Positions 7,617 to 15,641 of a stretch of 64,000 nucleotides of DNA are shown in pieces. The stretch is from Xanthobacter flavus. Its GTDB lineage: Bacteria > Pseudomonadota > Alphaproteobacteria > Rhizobiales > Xanthobacteraceae. The position numbers and the translations under genes are program-made. The notes beneath the pieces were generated by a model. That model was not told where the DNA came from and made no database searches. It saw nothing but the letters and a program-made list of their open reading frames with translations. The first letter of the stretch is position 1, and each line of letters opens with the position of its first letter. The stretch covers positions 1,481,001-1,545,000 of the forward strand of contig NZ_JAGGML010000001.1 of assembly GCF_017875275.1 (NCBI RefSeq), given 5' to 3'.

Positions 7617-9392
7617 ATGAAGATGACCACCGAAGAGGCGTTCATCAAAGTCCTGCAGGCGCACGGCATCAACGAGGCCTTCGGCATCATCGGTTCGGCC
7701 ATGATGCCGGTCTCCGACCTCTTCCCCAAGGCCGGCATCCGCTTCTGGGATTGCGCCCACGAGACCAATGCGGGCCTGATCTGCGACGGCTACACCCGCG
7801 CCACCGGCCGCATGGCCATGGCCATCGCCCAGAACGGGCCGGGCGTGACGGGCTTCGTCACCGCCATGAAGACCGCCTACTGGAACCACACGCCCATGCT
7901 GCTGGTGACACCCCAGGCGGCCAACAAGACCATCGGCCAGGGCGGCTTCCAGGAAGTCTCCCAGATGGCCATGTTCCAGGACATGGTCTGTTACCAGGAG
8001 GAGGTGCGCGACCCCTCCCGCGTCGCCGAGGTGCTGAACCGCGTCATCGAGAAGGCCTGGCGCGCCTGCGCCCCCGCGCAGATCAACGTGCCGCGTGATT
8101 TCTGGACCCAGGTGGTCGACATCGAGCTGCCGCAGATCGTGCGCCTCGAACGTCCCGCCGGCGGCCGCAACGCCATCGCCGAGGCGGCGGAAATCCTCTC
8201 GCAGGCGAAGTTCCCGGTGATCCTGAACGGCGCGGGCGTCGTCATCGGCAACGCCATCGGCGAGGCCATGGCGCTCGCCGAGCGGCTCGATGCGCCGGTG
8301 TGCGCCGGCTACCAGCACAACGATGCCGCCCCCGGCAGCCATCCGCTCGCCGTCGGCCCGCTGGGCTACAACGGCTCGAAGGCCGCCATGGAGCTGATCG
8401 CGCAGGCCGACGTGGTGCTGGCGCTCGGCACCCGCCTCAACCCCTTCTCCACCTTGCCCGGCTACGGCATCGACTACTGGCCGAAGCAGGCCAAGATCAT
8501 CCAGGTGGACATCAATCCGGACCGCATCGGCCTCACCAAGAAGATCACGGTGGGCATCTGCGGCGACGCGAAGGAAGTGGCCGGCCAGCTGCTCGACCGG
8601 CTCGCCCCCGGCGCCGGCGATGCCGGCCGGGCGGAGCGCCGCGCGCTGATCCACCAGACCCGCTCGCGCTGGCTCCAGCAGCTCGCCTCCATGGACCATG
8701 AGGACGACGATCCCGGCACCCGCTGGAACGAGGACGCCCGCGCCCGCGACAAGGGCCGCATGTCGCCCCGTCAGGCGTGGCGGGCGATCCAGGCGGCGCT
8801 GCCGAAGGACGTCATCATGTCCACGGACATCGGCAACAATTGCGCCATCGGCAATGCCTATCCGAGCTTCGAGATCGGCCGGAAATATCTGGCGCCGGGC
8901 ATGTTCGGCCCGTGCGGCTATGCCTTCCCGGCCATCATCGGCGCCAAGATCGGCTGCCCCGACGTACCGGTGTTCGGCTTCGCCGGCGACGGCGCCTTCG
9001 GCATCTCCATCAACGAGATGACCTCCATCGGCCGCGAGGAATGGCCGCCGGTGACCATGGTGGTGTTCCGCAATTTCCAGTGGGGCGCCGAGAAGCGCAA
9101 CACCACGCTCTGGTACGACAACAATTTCGTCGGCACCGAGCTGGACCCCAAGCTCTCCTACGCGAAGATCGCCGAGGGCTGCGGCTTCAAGGGCGTGCGC
9201 GTGGACACGCCGGAGAGCCTCAAGGAGGCCATCCACACCGCCGCCGAAGAGCAGAAGGCCGGCATCACCACCTTCATCGAGGTGGTGCTGAACCAGGAGC
9301 TCGGCGAGCCGTTCCGCCGGGATGCCATGAAGAAGCCGGTGCCGGTGGCCGGCATCGCCCGCGACGACATGCGCGCGCAGATCGCCCGCTGA
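7617..9392 (+). CDS. xsc: Sulfoacetaldehyde acetyltransferase
   Basis: A 591-residue thiamine-diphosphate enzyme of the acetolactate-synthase superfamily, the usual length for Xsc. It converts sulfoacetaldehyde plus phosphate to acetyl phosphate and sulfite. The N-terminal domain has AFGIIGSAMMPVSDLFP and HETNAGLICDGYTRATGR, with the conserved Glu after H. The C-terminal ThDP motif reads GDGAFGISINEM and continues to FRNFQWGAEKRN, characteristic of Xsc rather than IlvB. ATG 7617 has AAAAGGA ten bases upstream. It follows the transporter by 112 bases and precedes pta, the canonical C2-sulfonate arrangement. No sulfite dehydrogenase or exporter for the product is nearby. Confidence 0.93.
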   Translation: MKMTTEEAFIKVLQAHGINEAFGIIGSAMMPVSDLFPKAGIRFWDCAHETNAGLICDGYTRATGRMAMAIAQNGPGVTGFVTAMKTAYWNHTPMLLVTPQAANKTIGQGGFQEVSQMAMFQDMVCYQEEVRDPSRVAEVLNRVIEKAWRACAPAQINVPRDFWTQVVDIELPQIVRLERPAGGRNAIAEAAEILSQAKFPVILNGAGVVIGNAIGEAMALAERLDAPVCAGYQHNDAAPGSHPLAVGPLGYNGSKAAMELIAQADVVLALGTRLNPFSTLPGYGIDYWPKQAKIIQVDINPDRIGLTKKITVGICGDAKEVAGQLLDRLAPGAGDAGRAERRALIHQTRSRWLQQLASMDHEDDDPGTRWNEDARARDKGRMSPRQAWRAIQAALPKDVIMSTDIGNNCAIGNAYPSFEIGRKYLAPGMFGPCGYAFPAIIGAKIGCPDVPVFGFAGDGAFGISINEMTSIGREEWPPVTMVVFRNFQWGAEKRNTTLWYDNNFVGTELDPKLSYAKIAEGCGFKGVRVDTPESLKEAIHTAAEEQKAGITTFIEVVLNQELGEPFRRDAMKKPVPVAGIARDDMRAQIAR

Positions 9393-9399
9393 CCCGCCT

Positions 9400-9435
9400 C
9401 CGGGCGGGGATGGCCCCTCCGCACGCCCCGCCCGG
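9400..9435 (+). terminator. Stem-loop between xsc and pta
   Basis: Arms CCGGGCGGGG (9400-9409) and CCCCGCCCGG (9426-9435) form a perfect 10-bp stem with a 16-base loop, followed by CCTTTTC. It begins eight bases after the xsc stop. It could be a partial intrinsic terminator or an RNA-stability element that lowers pta relative to xsc. Confidence 0.5.
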
Positions 9436-9463
9436 CCTTTTCTGCCCCACCGAGATCACGGCC

Positions 9464-10555
9464 ATGCTCGCCCTCGACCGGATCATCGACGCCGCCCGTG
9501 CCGCGCCCCGCAGCATCGTCCTGCCGGAGGGGAGCGACCCGCGCATCGCGGCCGGCGCCCGCCGCGCCGTGGACGAAGGCATCGCCCGGCCCATCCTCCT
9601 CGGCGCCCACGAGGAGGTGCTGGCGGCCCTCGGTGGCGATGCGCGGGGCATTGCCATCGAGGATCCCGCCACCGCGCCGCGCGGCGAGGCCTATGCGGAG
9701 GCCCTGCACCTCCTGCGCCGCGCCAAGGGCATGGACCTTCCCGCCGCCCGGCGCCGCATCCGCGAGCCTTTGGCCTATGCCGCCATGATGGTGCGGCAGG
9801 GCGATGCGGACGGCACGGTGGGCGGCGCGGTCGCCACCACGGCGGAGACGGTGCGCGCCGCGCTCCAGATCATCGGCCTCGCGCCCGGGGCAAAGATCGT
9901 CTCCAGCTTCTTCCTCATGATCCTGTGCGAGGAGTATCACGCGCAGAAGGGCGCCTATGTGTTCTCCGACTGCGGCCTGGTGATCGACCCCGATGCGGCG
10001 GAACTCGCCGACATCGCCCGCGCGGCGGCGCACTCCTATACGGCCATGACCGGCGAGGCGCCGCGCGTCGCCATGCTCTCCTTCTCCACCAACGGCAGCG
10101 CGCGCCACCAGAGGGTGGACAAGGTGGTGGAGGCCGTGCGCCTCGTGCGACAGGCCGAGCCGGATCTGGTGATCGAGGGGGAATTGCAGTTCGACGCGGC
10201 CTTCGTCGCCACGGTGGGCGCGGCCAAGACGGCGCCGGGCTCGCAGATCCGGGGCGATGCGAACGTGTTCGTCTTCCCCAATCTCGATGCCGCCAACATC
10301 GGCTACAAGATCGCCCAGCGCATGGGCGGGGCGAAGGCCATCGGGCCGGTGCTTCAGGGCCTCGCCAGGCCCGCCAACGATCTCTCGCGCGGCTGCTCCC
10401 AGGACGACGTGTTCCACATGATCGCGCTCACCTGTGCGCAGGCTTCTCGCGCAGACGCGGGGCGAGCGCTTCCATCGGCGATGCCGGCGCGCGTCGACAG
10501 CCTGTGGCAGAGCCCTCGACCGTCAACGGATCTCGGCGTGACACGCGCGGGCTGA
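9464..10555 (+). CDS. pta: Phosphate acetyltransferase
   Basis: A 363-residue short-form phosphotransacetylase that converts the acetyl phosphate made by Xsc to acetyl-CoA. Family features are SIVLPEGSDPRIAAGARRAV at the N-terminus, the long motif region around KIVSSFFLMIL and VFSDCGLVIDPDA, and SFSTNGSARH, VEGELQFDAAF-like and NVFVFPNLDAANIGYKIAQR segments. After the usual end (about residue 328) there is an extra tail of about 35 residues of low-complexity character. It is the last gene of the isethionate operon, and its placement after xsc is the standard sulfonate-degradation order. Confidence 0.9.
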   Translation: MLALDRIIDAARAAPRSIVLPEGSDPRIAAGARRAVDEGIARPILLGAHEEVLAALGGDARGIAIEDPATAPRGEAYAEALHLLRRAKGMDLPAARRRIREPLAYAAMMVRQGDADGTVGGAVATTAETVRAALQIIGLAPGAKIVSSFFLMILCEEYHAQKGAYVFSDCGLVIDPDAAELADIARAAAHSYTAMTGEAPRVAMLSFSTNGSARHQRVDKVVEAVRLVRQAEPDLVIEGELQFDAAFVATVGAAKTAPGSQIRGDANVFVFPNLDAANIGYKIAQRMGGAKAIGPVLQGLARPANDLSRGCSQDDVFHMIALTCAQASRADAGRALPSAMPARVDSLWQSPRPSTDLGVTRAG

Positions 10556-10565
10556 AGGGACGAAA

Positions 10566-10745
10566 TCAGTTGCCCAGCTGGAGCATGGGCGCAGCGTCCG
10601 CATAGGCCTCGCCCCATTGGGCGAGCGACTTGGAGACGGCCGACAGCGAGATCGGCTGCCCGGCCGCGCGCGGCGCCGCGGCGGCAAACAGCGCCGCCAC
10701 CAGTACGAGCGGCAGGAAAACCTTGCGCAAGTCGTCTTGGGTCAT
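10566..10745 (-). CDS. Small secreted peptide, hypothetical
   Basis: A 59-codon reading frame from ATG 10745 to TGA 10566. It starts MTQDDLRKVF, has a hydrophobic segment LPLVLVAALFAAAAPRAAG that looks like a signal peptide cleaved near residue 28, and leaves a mature peptide of about 30 residues ending MLQLGN. Codon third positions are GC-rich like the neighbours. I do not recognise it. It lies alone between pta and the FUSC gene, so the call rests on the signal-peptide pattern only. Confidence 0.45.
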   Translation of the reverse strand: MTQDDLRKVFLPLVLVAALFAAAAPRAAGQPISLSAVSKSLAQWGEAYADAAPMLQLGN

Positions 10746-10846
10746 CTCTGGTCACGGACGTGGTTTCGAAGGGATGAATATACACCTTGCGCGACCGCCC
10801 GCCAAGTGCGGCGCAACATCACTCCTATTGCATCGCACAATCGACC

Positions 10847-12001
10847 TCAGCCCGACCGCCGGCCCTCGCGGGCCGCATGGTGGCGGGCGAGATGGATGCG
10901 GTCGTCCAGCGTCGAGAAGGCCACCGCCAGAACGATGCCGATGCCGGCGCCCACCAGCGTGTCGAACACCCGTTCCGGCGCCATGGCAGTGCCGGCGGCG
11001 CCGGGAGCGGCGAGGTAGCTCATCAGCAAAGCCATGGGCGTGACCAGGATCTGGCCGAGCGCGTAATTGGCGCCGATGATCAGCTCGGTGGTGAATTGCA
11101 GCAGCACCAGCAGCGCGATGACGCTCCCCACCGAGGGTTCCTGCGCGAGGATCACCCACACGAGGCCGGCCCCGACCACGGTGCCCGCCATGCGCTGCAG
11201 GGCGCGGTTCATGCTGATGTGCAGATGGGCGCCCTGCATCACCGCCACGGTGCCGAGCGCCGCCCAGGCGGGATGCGCCGCGCCGGCCCCATAAGCGGCA
11301 AAGGCGGCGATGCCCGAGCCGAGAACGATGCGCGCGGCGGCGATCAGCCGGTGATCCAGCGGCCGCAGCGGCTCCACCGGAAACGGCGCCTCATCCGAAG
11401 CCTGCCGGCGGAAACGCTCCGTCGCGGCGCAGATCAGCCAGGTGAGGCCCGCCGCCACCGCCGTCGCGGCGGCACGCTCGATCACGTCCCGCCCGGTCGT
11501 CGCATGGCCCATGGCGGCACCGGCGGCGAAGACGAAGATCAGCGCGCCGGGCGGGCCATATTGGCCGGTGGTGGCGACGAAGAAGAAGAATCCGCAGGCG
11601 ACGGCCAGCAGCCCGAGTTGCATGGTGAAGGACGCACCGAGCCACGCCGCCGCGGACATGGCGAGCACCGCCCCCGTCAGCCACAAGGCGCAGGCGAGCA
11701 CGATGCGGCCCCGCCCCGCCTGCGGGGCAAAGCGGCCGAACAAGGCGGCGAGCGTGCCCAGCGCCGCGAAGCCGACAAGATGCGGCCAGGGCGAGACCAG
11801 CGTCAGCGGCAAGGCGATGGCGGCGGCCAGCGCCGATTGCAGGCCGGCGAGCCCTGCATTGCGCAGCCACGGCTGCGGGGCGAGACCCCAGCTTTCGCGG
11901 ATCTGGTGCGGCTTCAACAGATGGCGCGCGGCATCGCGGCGGCGGGTCGGCAGCGTCGCCGCATCGGCGGAGGACGCCCGCGCGGGCTCGGGCGGGGCCA
12001 T
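10847..12001 (-). CDS. FUSC-family inner-membrane protein (aromatic acid exporter type)
   Basis: A roughly 384-residue membrane protein with about ten predicted helices arranged as two similar halves. The first half begins near NAGLAGLQSALAAAIALPLTL and the second near RIVLGSGIAAFAAYG, followed by HPAWAALGTVAVMQG, as in fusaric-acid-resistance/AaeB-like exporters. ATG 12001 shares a base with the stop of the MarR gene (TGATG); a GTG at 12004 is one codon earlier. The tight pairing with MarR suggests export of a phenolic or other amphipathic compound that also binds the regulator. Confidence 0.78.
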   Translation of the reverse strand: MAPPEPARASSADAATLPTRRRDAARHLLKPHQIRESWGLAPQPWLRNAGLAGLQSALAAAIALPLTLVSPWPHLVGFAALGTLAALFGRFAPQAGRGRIVLACALWLTGAVLAMSAAAWLGASFTMQLGLLAVACGFFFFVATTGQYGPPGALIFVFAAGAAMGHATTGRDVIERAAATAVAAGLTWLICAATERFRRQASDEAPFPVEPLRPLDHRLIAAARIVLGSGIAAFAAYGAGAAHPAWAALGTVAVMQGAHLHISMNRALQRMAGTVVGAGLVWVILAQEPSVGSVIALLVLLQFTTELIIGANYALGQILVTPMALLMSYLAAPGAAGTAMAPERVFDTLVGAGIGIVLAVAFSTLDDRIHLARHHAAREGRRSG

Positions 12002-12477
12002 CACGCCACCTGTTCCGCGCGCTGCGCCTGAAGGGCCTGGAGCCGCTGCTCGATCAGCTGGAAATTGCGGAGCATGGCCGCGATGTCGGCGTCCGAAAGA
12101 TCGGCCAGCATCTCGGCCTCCCCCTTGCCCAGCTCACGGCGGATCTCGGCGACGCGCGCGCGGCCGGCGTCGGTGAGATGGACCAGCCGGGCGCGGGCGT
12201 CTGCCGCATCCACCCGCCGCTCCACGAGGCCCTGCCGACACAGGATGTCGAGCAGGCGCACGAGGCTCGACCCATCGATGCCCACCAGCGCGGCCAGCTC
12301 CTTCTGGGTGATGCCGTCGCCGGATTCATGGAGATGGACCAGCGGCACCCAGGTGGCATCCGAGAGCCCCGCCTCGGCCAGACGGGCATCGAGCGCCCGG
12401 CGCCAGCGGCGGGCGAGAAGGGCGAAGCGGACGCCGAAACGGGCGCGGGGCGAGGTGGAGGCGGGGGCAGATTCCAT
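12001..12477 (-). CDS. MarR-family transcriptional regulator
   Basis: A 158-residue MarR protein. The winged-helix part has GITQKELAALVGIDGSSLVRLLDIL as recognition region and ARARLVHLTDAGRARV as the wing, with helices at both ends for dimerisation. It precedes the FUSC exporter with overlapping stop and start, so the two are one operon. A 30-base near-perfect palindrome at 12495-12524 just upstream of the start is an obvious autoregulatory operator. Confidence 0.88.
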   Translation of the reverse strand: MESAPASTSPRARFGVRFALLARRWRRALDARLAEAGLSDATWVPLVHLHESGDGITQKELAALVGIDGSSLVRLLDILCRQGLVERRVDAADARARLVHLTDAGRARVAEIRRELGKGEAEMLADLSDADIAAMLRNFQLIEQRLQALQAQRAEQVA

Positions 12478-12494
12478 GCCCGATGGAAACCAGA

Positions 12495-12524
12495 ATATAA
12501 TTTGAATTGCAATACAAATTATAT
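12495..12524. promoter_or_regulatory. Candidate MarR operator
   Basis: Outer arms ATATAATTTG (12495-12504) and CAAATTATAT (12515-12524) are exact inverted repeats. The centre, AATTGCAATA, contains ATTGCAAT, so the whole 30 bases are palindromic except one base pair. It starts 18 bases upstream of the MarR start and is strikingly AT-rich against the surroundings. TTG-ATTGCAAT-CAA is a classic MarR-type operator shape. Confidence 0.7.
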
Positions 12525-12701
12525 GGGGAGCTGGCCGGCTTATGCCATAGCGCGGAGAGCCTCGCGCCCTTTGCCGGCCGCGCCGCGTCGGGCGGGAGCT
12601 TGAGCGTCTCCGTATTGCCTTCCCCCCTCCGCGCCTGTACGCCCCCGCGACGCGGCGGGGGACAGGTGCGGCGTCGGCCGGGCGGCAGAAGGGGGAGAGG
12701 C

Positions 12702-13247
12702 ATGAACGAGCGGAATCCGAGGGCCGAAGGGGCCGGCGGCCGGGCGGCGGCGCTGAAGGAGATGGCGCTCCGGCAGGCGCGCAGCTTCCTGTTCCTGTTC
12801 CTCTATCTGTGGGTGCTGCTCGGCCTGTTCGTGCTCAACCAGGCGCTGGTGGAGCGCGCCCACGGCAACGCCGTCACCTTCCAGGGCTTCGCCTTCCTCA
12901 ACGCGCTGGTGCTCGCCAAGGTGATGCTGGTGATCGAGGAACTGGAGGTCGCCCGCTGGCTCAGGGGCCGCCCCCTCATTCTCGTCATCCTCTACGAGGC
13001 GGTGATCTGCACCCTGTTCTTCCTCGTCTTCCACGTCATCGAGCGGTCGGTGATCGCGAAGTTCAGCGGCCACGCCATCACCGCCAGCGCGGTCGAGGTC
13101 GGCGGCGGCGGGGTGGGCACGGTGATCGTCACCGTGATCCTGTTCGTGTCGCTGCTGCCCTTCTTCGCCTTCAAGAACGTGACGCGCGCCATCGGCGCGG
13201 ACCGGATGCGGCAGATCCTCTTCCGCCGGCACACCCCCGCCGACTGA
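12702..13247 (+). CDS. Hypothetical membrane protein
   Basis: A 181-residue protein with four likely membrane helices at about residues 28-46, 63-82, 93-113 and 138-157. A charged N-terminus of 25 residues and a basic C-terminal tail (RMRQILFRRH) flank them. ATG 12702 is preceded by GGGGGAGAGG; the upstream open frame has no such signal. It is divergent from MarR and convergent with the acetolactate decarboxylase gene. I do not recognise a family, and the context gives no clear role. Confidence 0.65.
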   Translation: MNERNPRAEGAGGRAAALKEMALRQARSFLFLFLYLWVLLGLFVLNQALVERAHGNAVTFQGFAFLNALVLAKVMLVIEELEVARWLRGRPLILVILYEAVICTLFFLVFHVIERSVIAKFSGHAITASAVEVGGGGVGTVIVTVILFVSLLPFFAFKNVTRAIGADRMRQILFRRHTPAD

Positions 13248-13262
13248 CGGGACGGCGCCCGC

Positions 13263-14096
13263 TCAGGAGTGCGAGCGCTCGACGGTGCTCAGCGTCGCCG
13301 CCACGTCCTGGTCGAGGTTCGCCTTCAGGAAGTGCTCGGTCTCGGGCAGGATGAGGTGGAAGTCGGTGAGGTTCTCCACCGCGATCTTCAGCGGCCCCGC
13401 CTCCACCTCCAGCACATGGCCGCCCTGGCTGCGGTCGTCCGAGAGGAAGTGGAAGTGGTAGCCCTCCACGCTGAACTCGGCGGAGTATGAGGGCGACCAG
13501 ATGCCCACCAGCGTGCCGTCCACGTCCTCGAAGGTGAACTCGCTCTGCGTCTTCGCCGCCTCGGCGAGCGGCGTGCCGGGCTTGGGCGGGCACACGGCGC
13601 GGGCCTTCACCTTCCTGAACCGCCCATCGAGCCGCACGGCGTGGAAGATGTTGTCGGAGGCGCGGAAGCAGTCGCAGGCGGCGCCGAGGCCGTCGAAGCT
13701 GGTGACGCTTTCCGTCTCCCCCACCCGATCGGCGGAAAAGCGCGTCACCACCGCGAAGGGCGAGCCGGCCTCCGCCGGCGCCTCATGCACCGCGCCGCTG
13801 CCGCGCACCTGGAAGGCCTTGCCGTCCAGCACCACCATCTCGCCATCGAGCCCGGCGAAGGTGCCGAGGCCGAAATCGCCGTGCTCCAGCAGCGTGCCGA
13901 CGCTCACCTCCCGGTCGTACACGCCGGCCACGAGCGCGCCGGAGGTGGACACCTGGAACACGGTGTGGACCTCGGCCTTCAGATGATCGGCGAGGATGGC
14001 GCGAATGTGCGTGCCGAGATCCTTCCCGGCGCGGGCGGCTTCCTGTTCCAGCGCGGTCTTCAGGGAGAGCGGCAGATCGATCTCGACGCGCGGCAT
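13263..14096 (-). CDS. Alpha-acetolactate decarboxylase with N-terminal ribbon-helix-helix segment
   Basis: A 277-residue protein. Residues 45-272 match acetolactate decarboxylase: STSGALVAGVYDREVSVGTLL, the hallmark HGDFGLGTFAGLDGEMVVLD (residues 72-91), PFAVVTRF, and the zinc-binding YHFHFLSDDRSQGGHVL with His214, His216 and His227. Family enzymes convert acetolactate to acetoin. Residues 1-41 are not part of the usual enzyme. They read as an Arc/CopG-type ribbon-helix-helix: strand RVEIDLP, helix LKTALEQEAARAG, then KDLGTHIRAILADHL. The gene is 71 bases downstream of livF on the same strand and may be the last gene of that operon. No acetolactate synthase is adjacent. Confidence 0.8.
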   Translation of the reverse strand: MPRVEIDLPLSLKTALEQEAARAGKDLGTHIRAILADHLKAEVHTVFQVSTSGALVAGVYDREVSVGTLLEHGDFGLGTFAGLDGEMVVLDGKAFQVRGSGAVHEAPAEAGSPFAVVTRFSADRVGETESVTSFDGLGAACDCFRASDNIFHAVRLDGRFRKVKARAVCPPKPGTPLAEAAKTQSEFTFEDVDGTLVGIWSPSYSAEFSVEGYHFHFLSDDRSQGGHVLEVEAGPLKIAVENLTDFHLILPETEHFLKANLDQDVAATLSTVERSHS

Positions 14097-14167
14097 GGGT
14101 CCATCTCTCCGGGGGCTGGGAGCAATGGCCCCTCAAGAGCAGATTTGCGGCGGGGAGGCAACGCGCC

Positions 14168-14869
14168 TCAAATCCCCAGATACGCCTCCCGCACGCGCGG
14201 GTCGGCGATCAGCTCCGCCGCCGGTCCCACCATCGTCACGCGGCCGGTCTCCATCACATAGCCGCGGTCGGCCACCGACAGCGCGCCGAAGGCGTTCTGC
14301 TCCACGAGCAGCACGGTGACATCCAGCGCTTTGAGCCCCTTCACCACCTCGAAGATCTGCGCCACCAGGATGGGCGCGAGGCCCATGGAGGGCTCGTCCA
14401 GCAAGAGGCAGGCGGGGCGACCCATGAGGGCGCGGGCGATGGCGAGCATCTGCTGCTGCCCGCCGGAAAGGCCTCCCGCCAGCTGGTTGCGCTTCTCCTT
14501 CAGGATGGGGAACATGGCGAAGGCGTCCGCCATGTCGCGCTCCACCCGCGCGTCGGCGAAGACGAAGGCGCCGAGGCGCAGGTTTTCCTCCACGCTGAGA
14601 TTGGTGAAGATCTGCCGCCCCTCCGGCGATTGCGCCAGCCCCCGCGCCACCCGGCGATAGGCCGGCACGGCCGTCAAAGCCTCGCCGCGGAAGGTGATGG
14701 AGCCGCCCGACACCGGCTGCACGCCGGAGAGGCAGCGCAGCAGCGTCGTCTTGCCCGCCCCGTTCGCCCCTACCACGGTGACGATCTCGCCGGAGCCGAC
14801 GAACAGGTCCACCCCGTGCAGCACCTCGATGCGCCCGTAGCGCGAGCGCAGCCCCTCAACCGTGAGCAT
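14168..14869 (-). CDS. livF: Branched-chain amino acid-type ABC transporter ATP-binding protein LivF
   Basis: A 233-residue ATPase. Walker A is GANGAGKTTLL, signature LSGGQQQML and Walker B CLLLDEPSMGLAP, the latter typical of LivF. It ends with DPRVREAYLGI, the usual LivF ending. It overlaps livG by 14 bases. It is one of two ATPases of the Liv importer encoded at 14168-18775. The location beside a CoA-dependent aromatic/alicyclic degradation regulon suggests import of a carboxylic acid rather than amino acids. Confidence 0.88.
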   Translation of the reverse strand: MLTVEGLRSRYGRIEVLHGVDLFVGSGEIVTVVGANGAGKTTLLRCLSGVQPVSGGSITFRGEALTAVPAYRRVARGLAQSPEGRQIFTNLSVEENLRLGAFVFADARVERDMADAFAMFPILKEKRNQLAGGLSGGQQQMLAIARALMGRPACLLLDEPSMGLAPILVAQIFEVVKGLKALDVTVLLVEQNAFGALSVADRGYVMETGRVTMVGPAAELIADPRVREAYLGI

Positions 14870-15641
14870 GAAGCGCCTCCGTCGTGCCGGCGCCGAGATA
14901 GGCCTCGATCACCTTCGGGTCGCGGCTGACGACGGCGGGATCGCCCTCGGCGATCTTCTCGCCATGGTCCAGCACCACGATGGTGTCGGACAGGCGCATC
15001 ACCAGCTTCATGTCGTGCTCCACGAGGAGGATGGCGACGCCGGTTTTCGCCACCTCGCAGATGAGGCGGTCGATCTCCTCCGTCTCCACCGCGTTGCAGC
15101 CGGCCGCCGGCTCGTCCAGCAGCAGCACGCGCGGGCTGGCCGCGAGCGCGCGGGCGATCTCGAGGCGCTTGAGCGCGCCGTAGGAGAGGGCGCCCGCCTC
15201 GCGCTCGGCCGCCCGCTCCAGCCCCACCCGCTCCAGCAGCACCCGCGCGCCCTCCGCCGCCGCCCGTGCCCGCTTGCGCGATCCGGGCAGGCCGAAGAGA
15301 TCGGCGAGCACCGGCCCGCGCTCGTGCATGTGGAAGCCGACGATGACGTTCTCCAGAACGCTCATCTCGTGGAAGATCTGGAGGTTCTGGAAGGTGCGCG
15401 ACATGCCCCGCACCGCCAGCAGGTCCGGGCGCAGGCCGGTCACGTCCTCGCCATCGAGGCGCACCCGGCCGGACTTCGGCAGATAGACGCCGGAGATCAT
15501 GTTGAACAGCGTGGTCTTGCCCGCCCCGTTGGGGCCGATGACGGACAGGATCCTGCCCGTCTCCAGCGCGAACGACACGTCGTTGACCGCCGTGACGCCG
15601 CCGAAGGAGATGCCGAGGCCTTCCACTTGCAAGAGGCTCAT
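14856..15641 (-). CDS. livG: Branched-chain amino acid-type ABC transporter ATP-binding protein LivG
   Basis: A 261-residue ATPase with Walker A GPNGAGKTTLF, signature SYGALKRLEIARAL and Walker B VLLLDEPAAGCN. The LivG hallmark LLVEHDMKLVM follows. The C-terminus DPKVIEAYLGAG is as expected for LivG. It overlaps livM by four bases (ATGA) and is part of the livKHMGF operon on the minus strand. Confidence 0.88.
   Translation of the reverse strand: MSLLQVEGLGISFGGVTAVNDVSFALETGRILSVIGPNGAGKTTLFNMISGVYLPKSGRVRLDGEDVTGLRPDLLAVRGMSRTFQNLQIFHEMSVLENVIVGFHMHERGPVLADLFGLPGSRKRARAAAEGARVLLERVGLERAAEREAGALSYGALKRLEIARALAASPRVLLLDEPAAGCNAVETEEIDRLICEVAKTGVAILLVEHDMKLVMRLSDTIVVLDHGEKIAEGDPAVVSRDPKVIEAYLGAGTTEALHAHG

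Noticed and set aside
10354..10785. A 143-codon minus-strand frame near the end of pta
   Set aside because: It overlaps pta out of frame and shows only Arg/Ala-rich sequence. The shorter frame 10566-10745 with a signal peptide is the better candidate.
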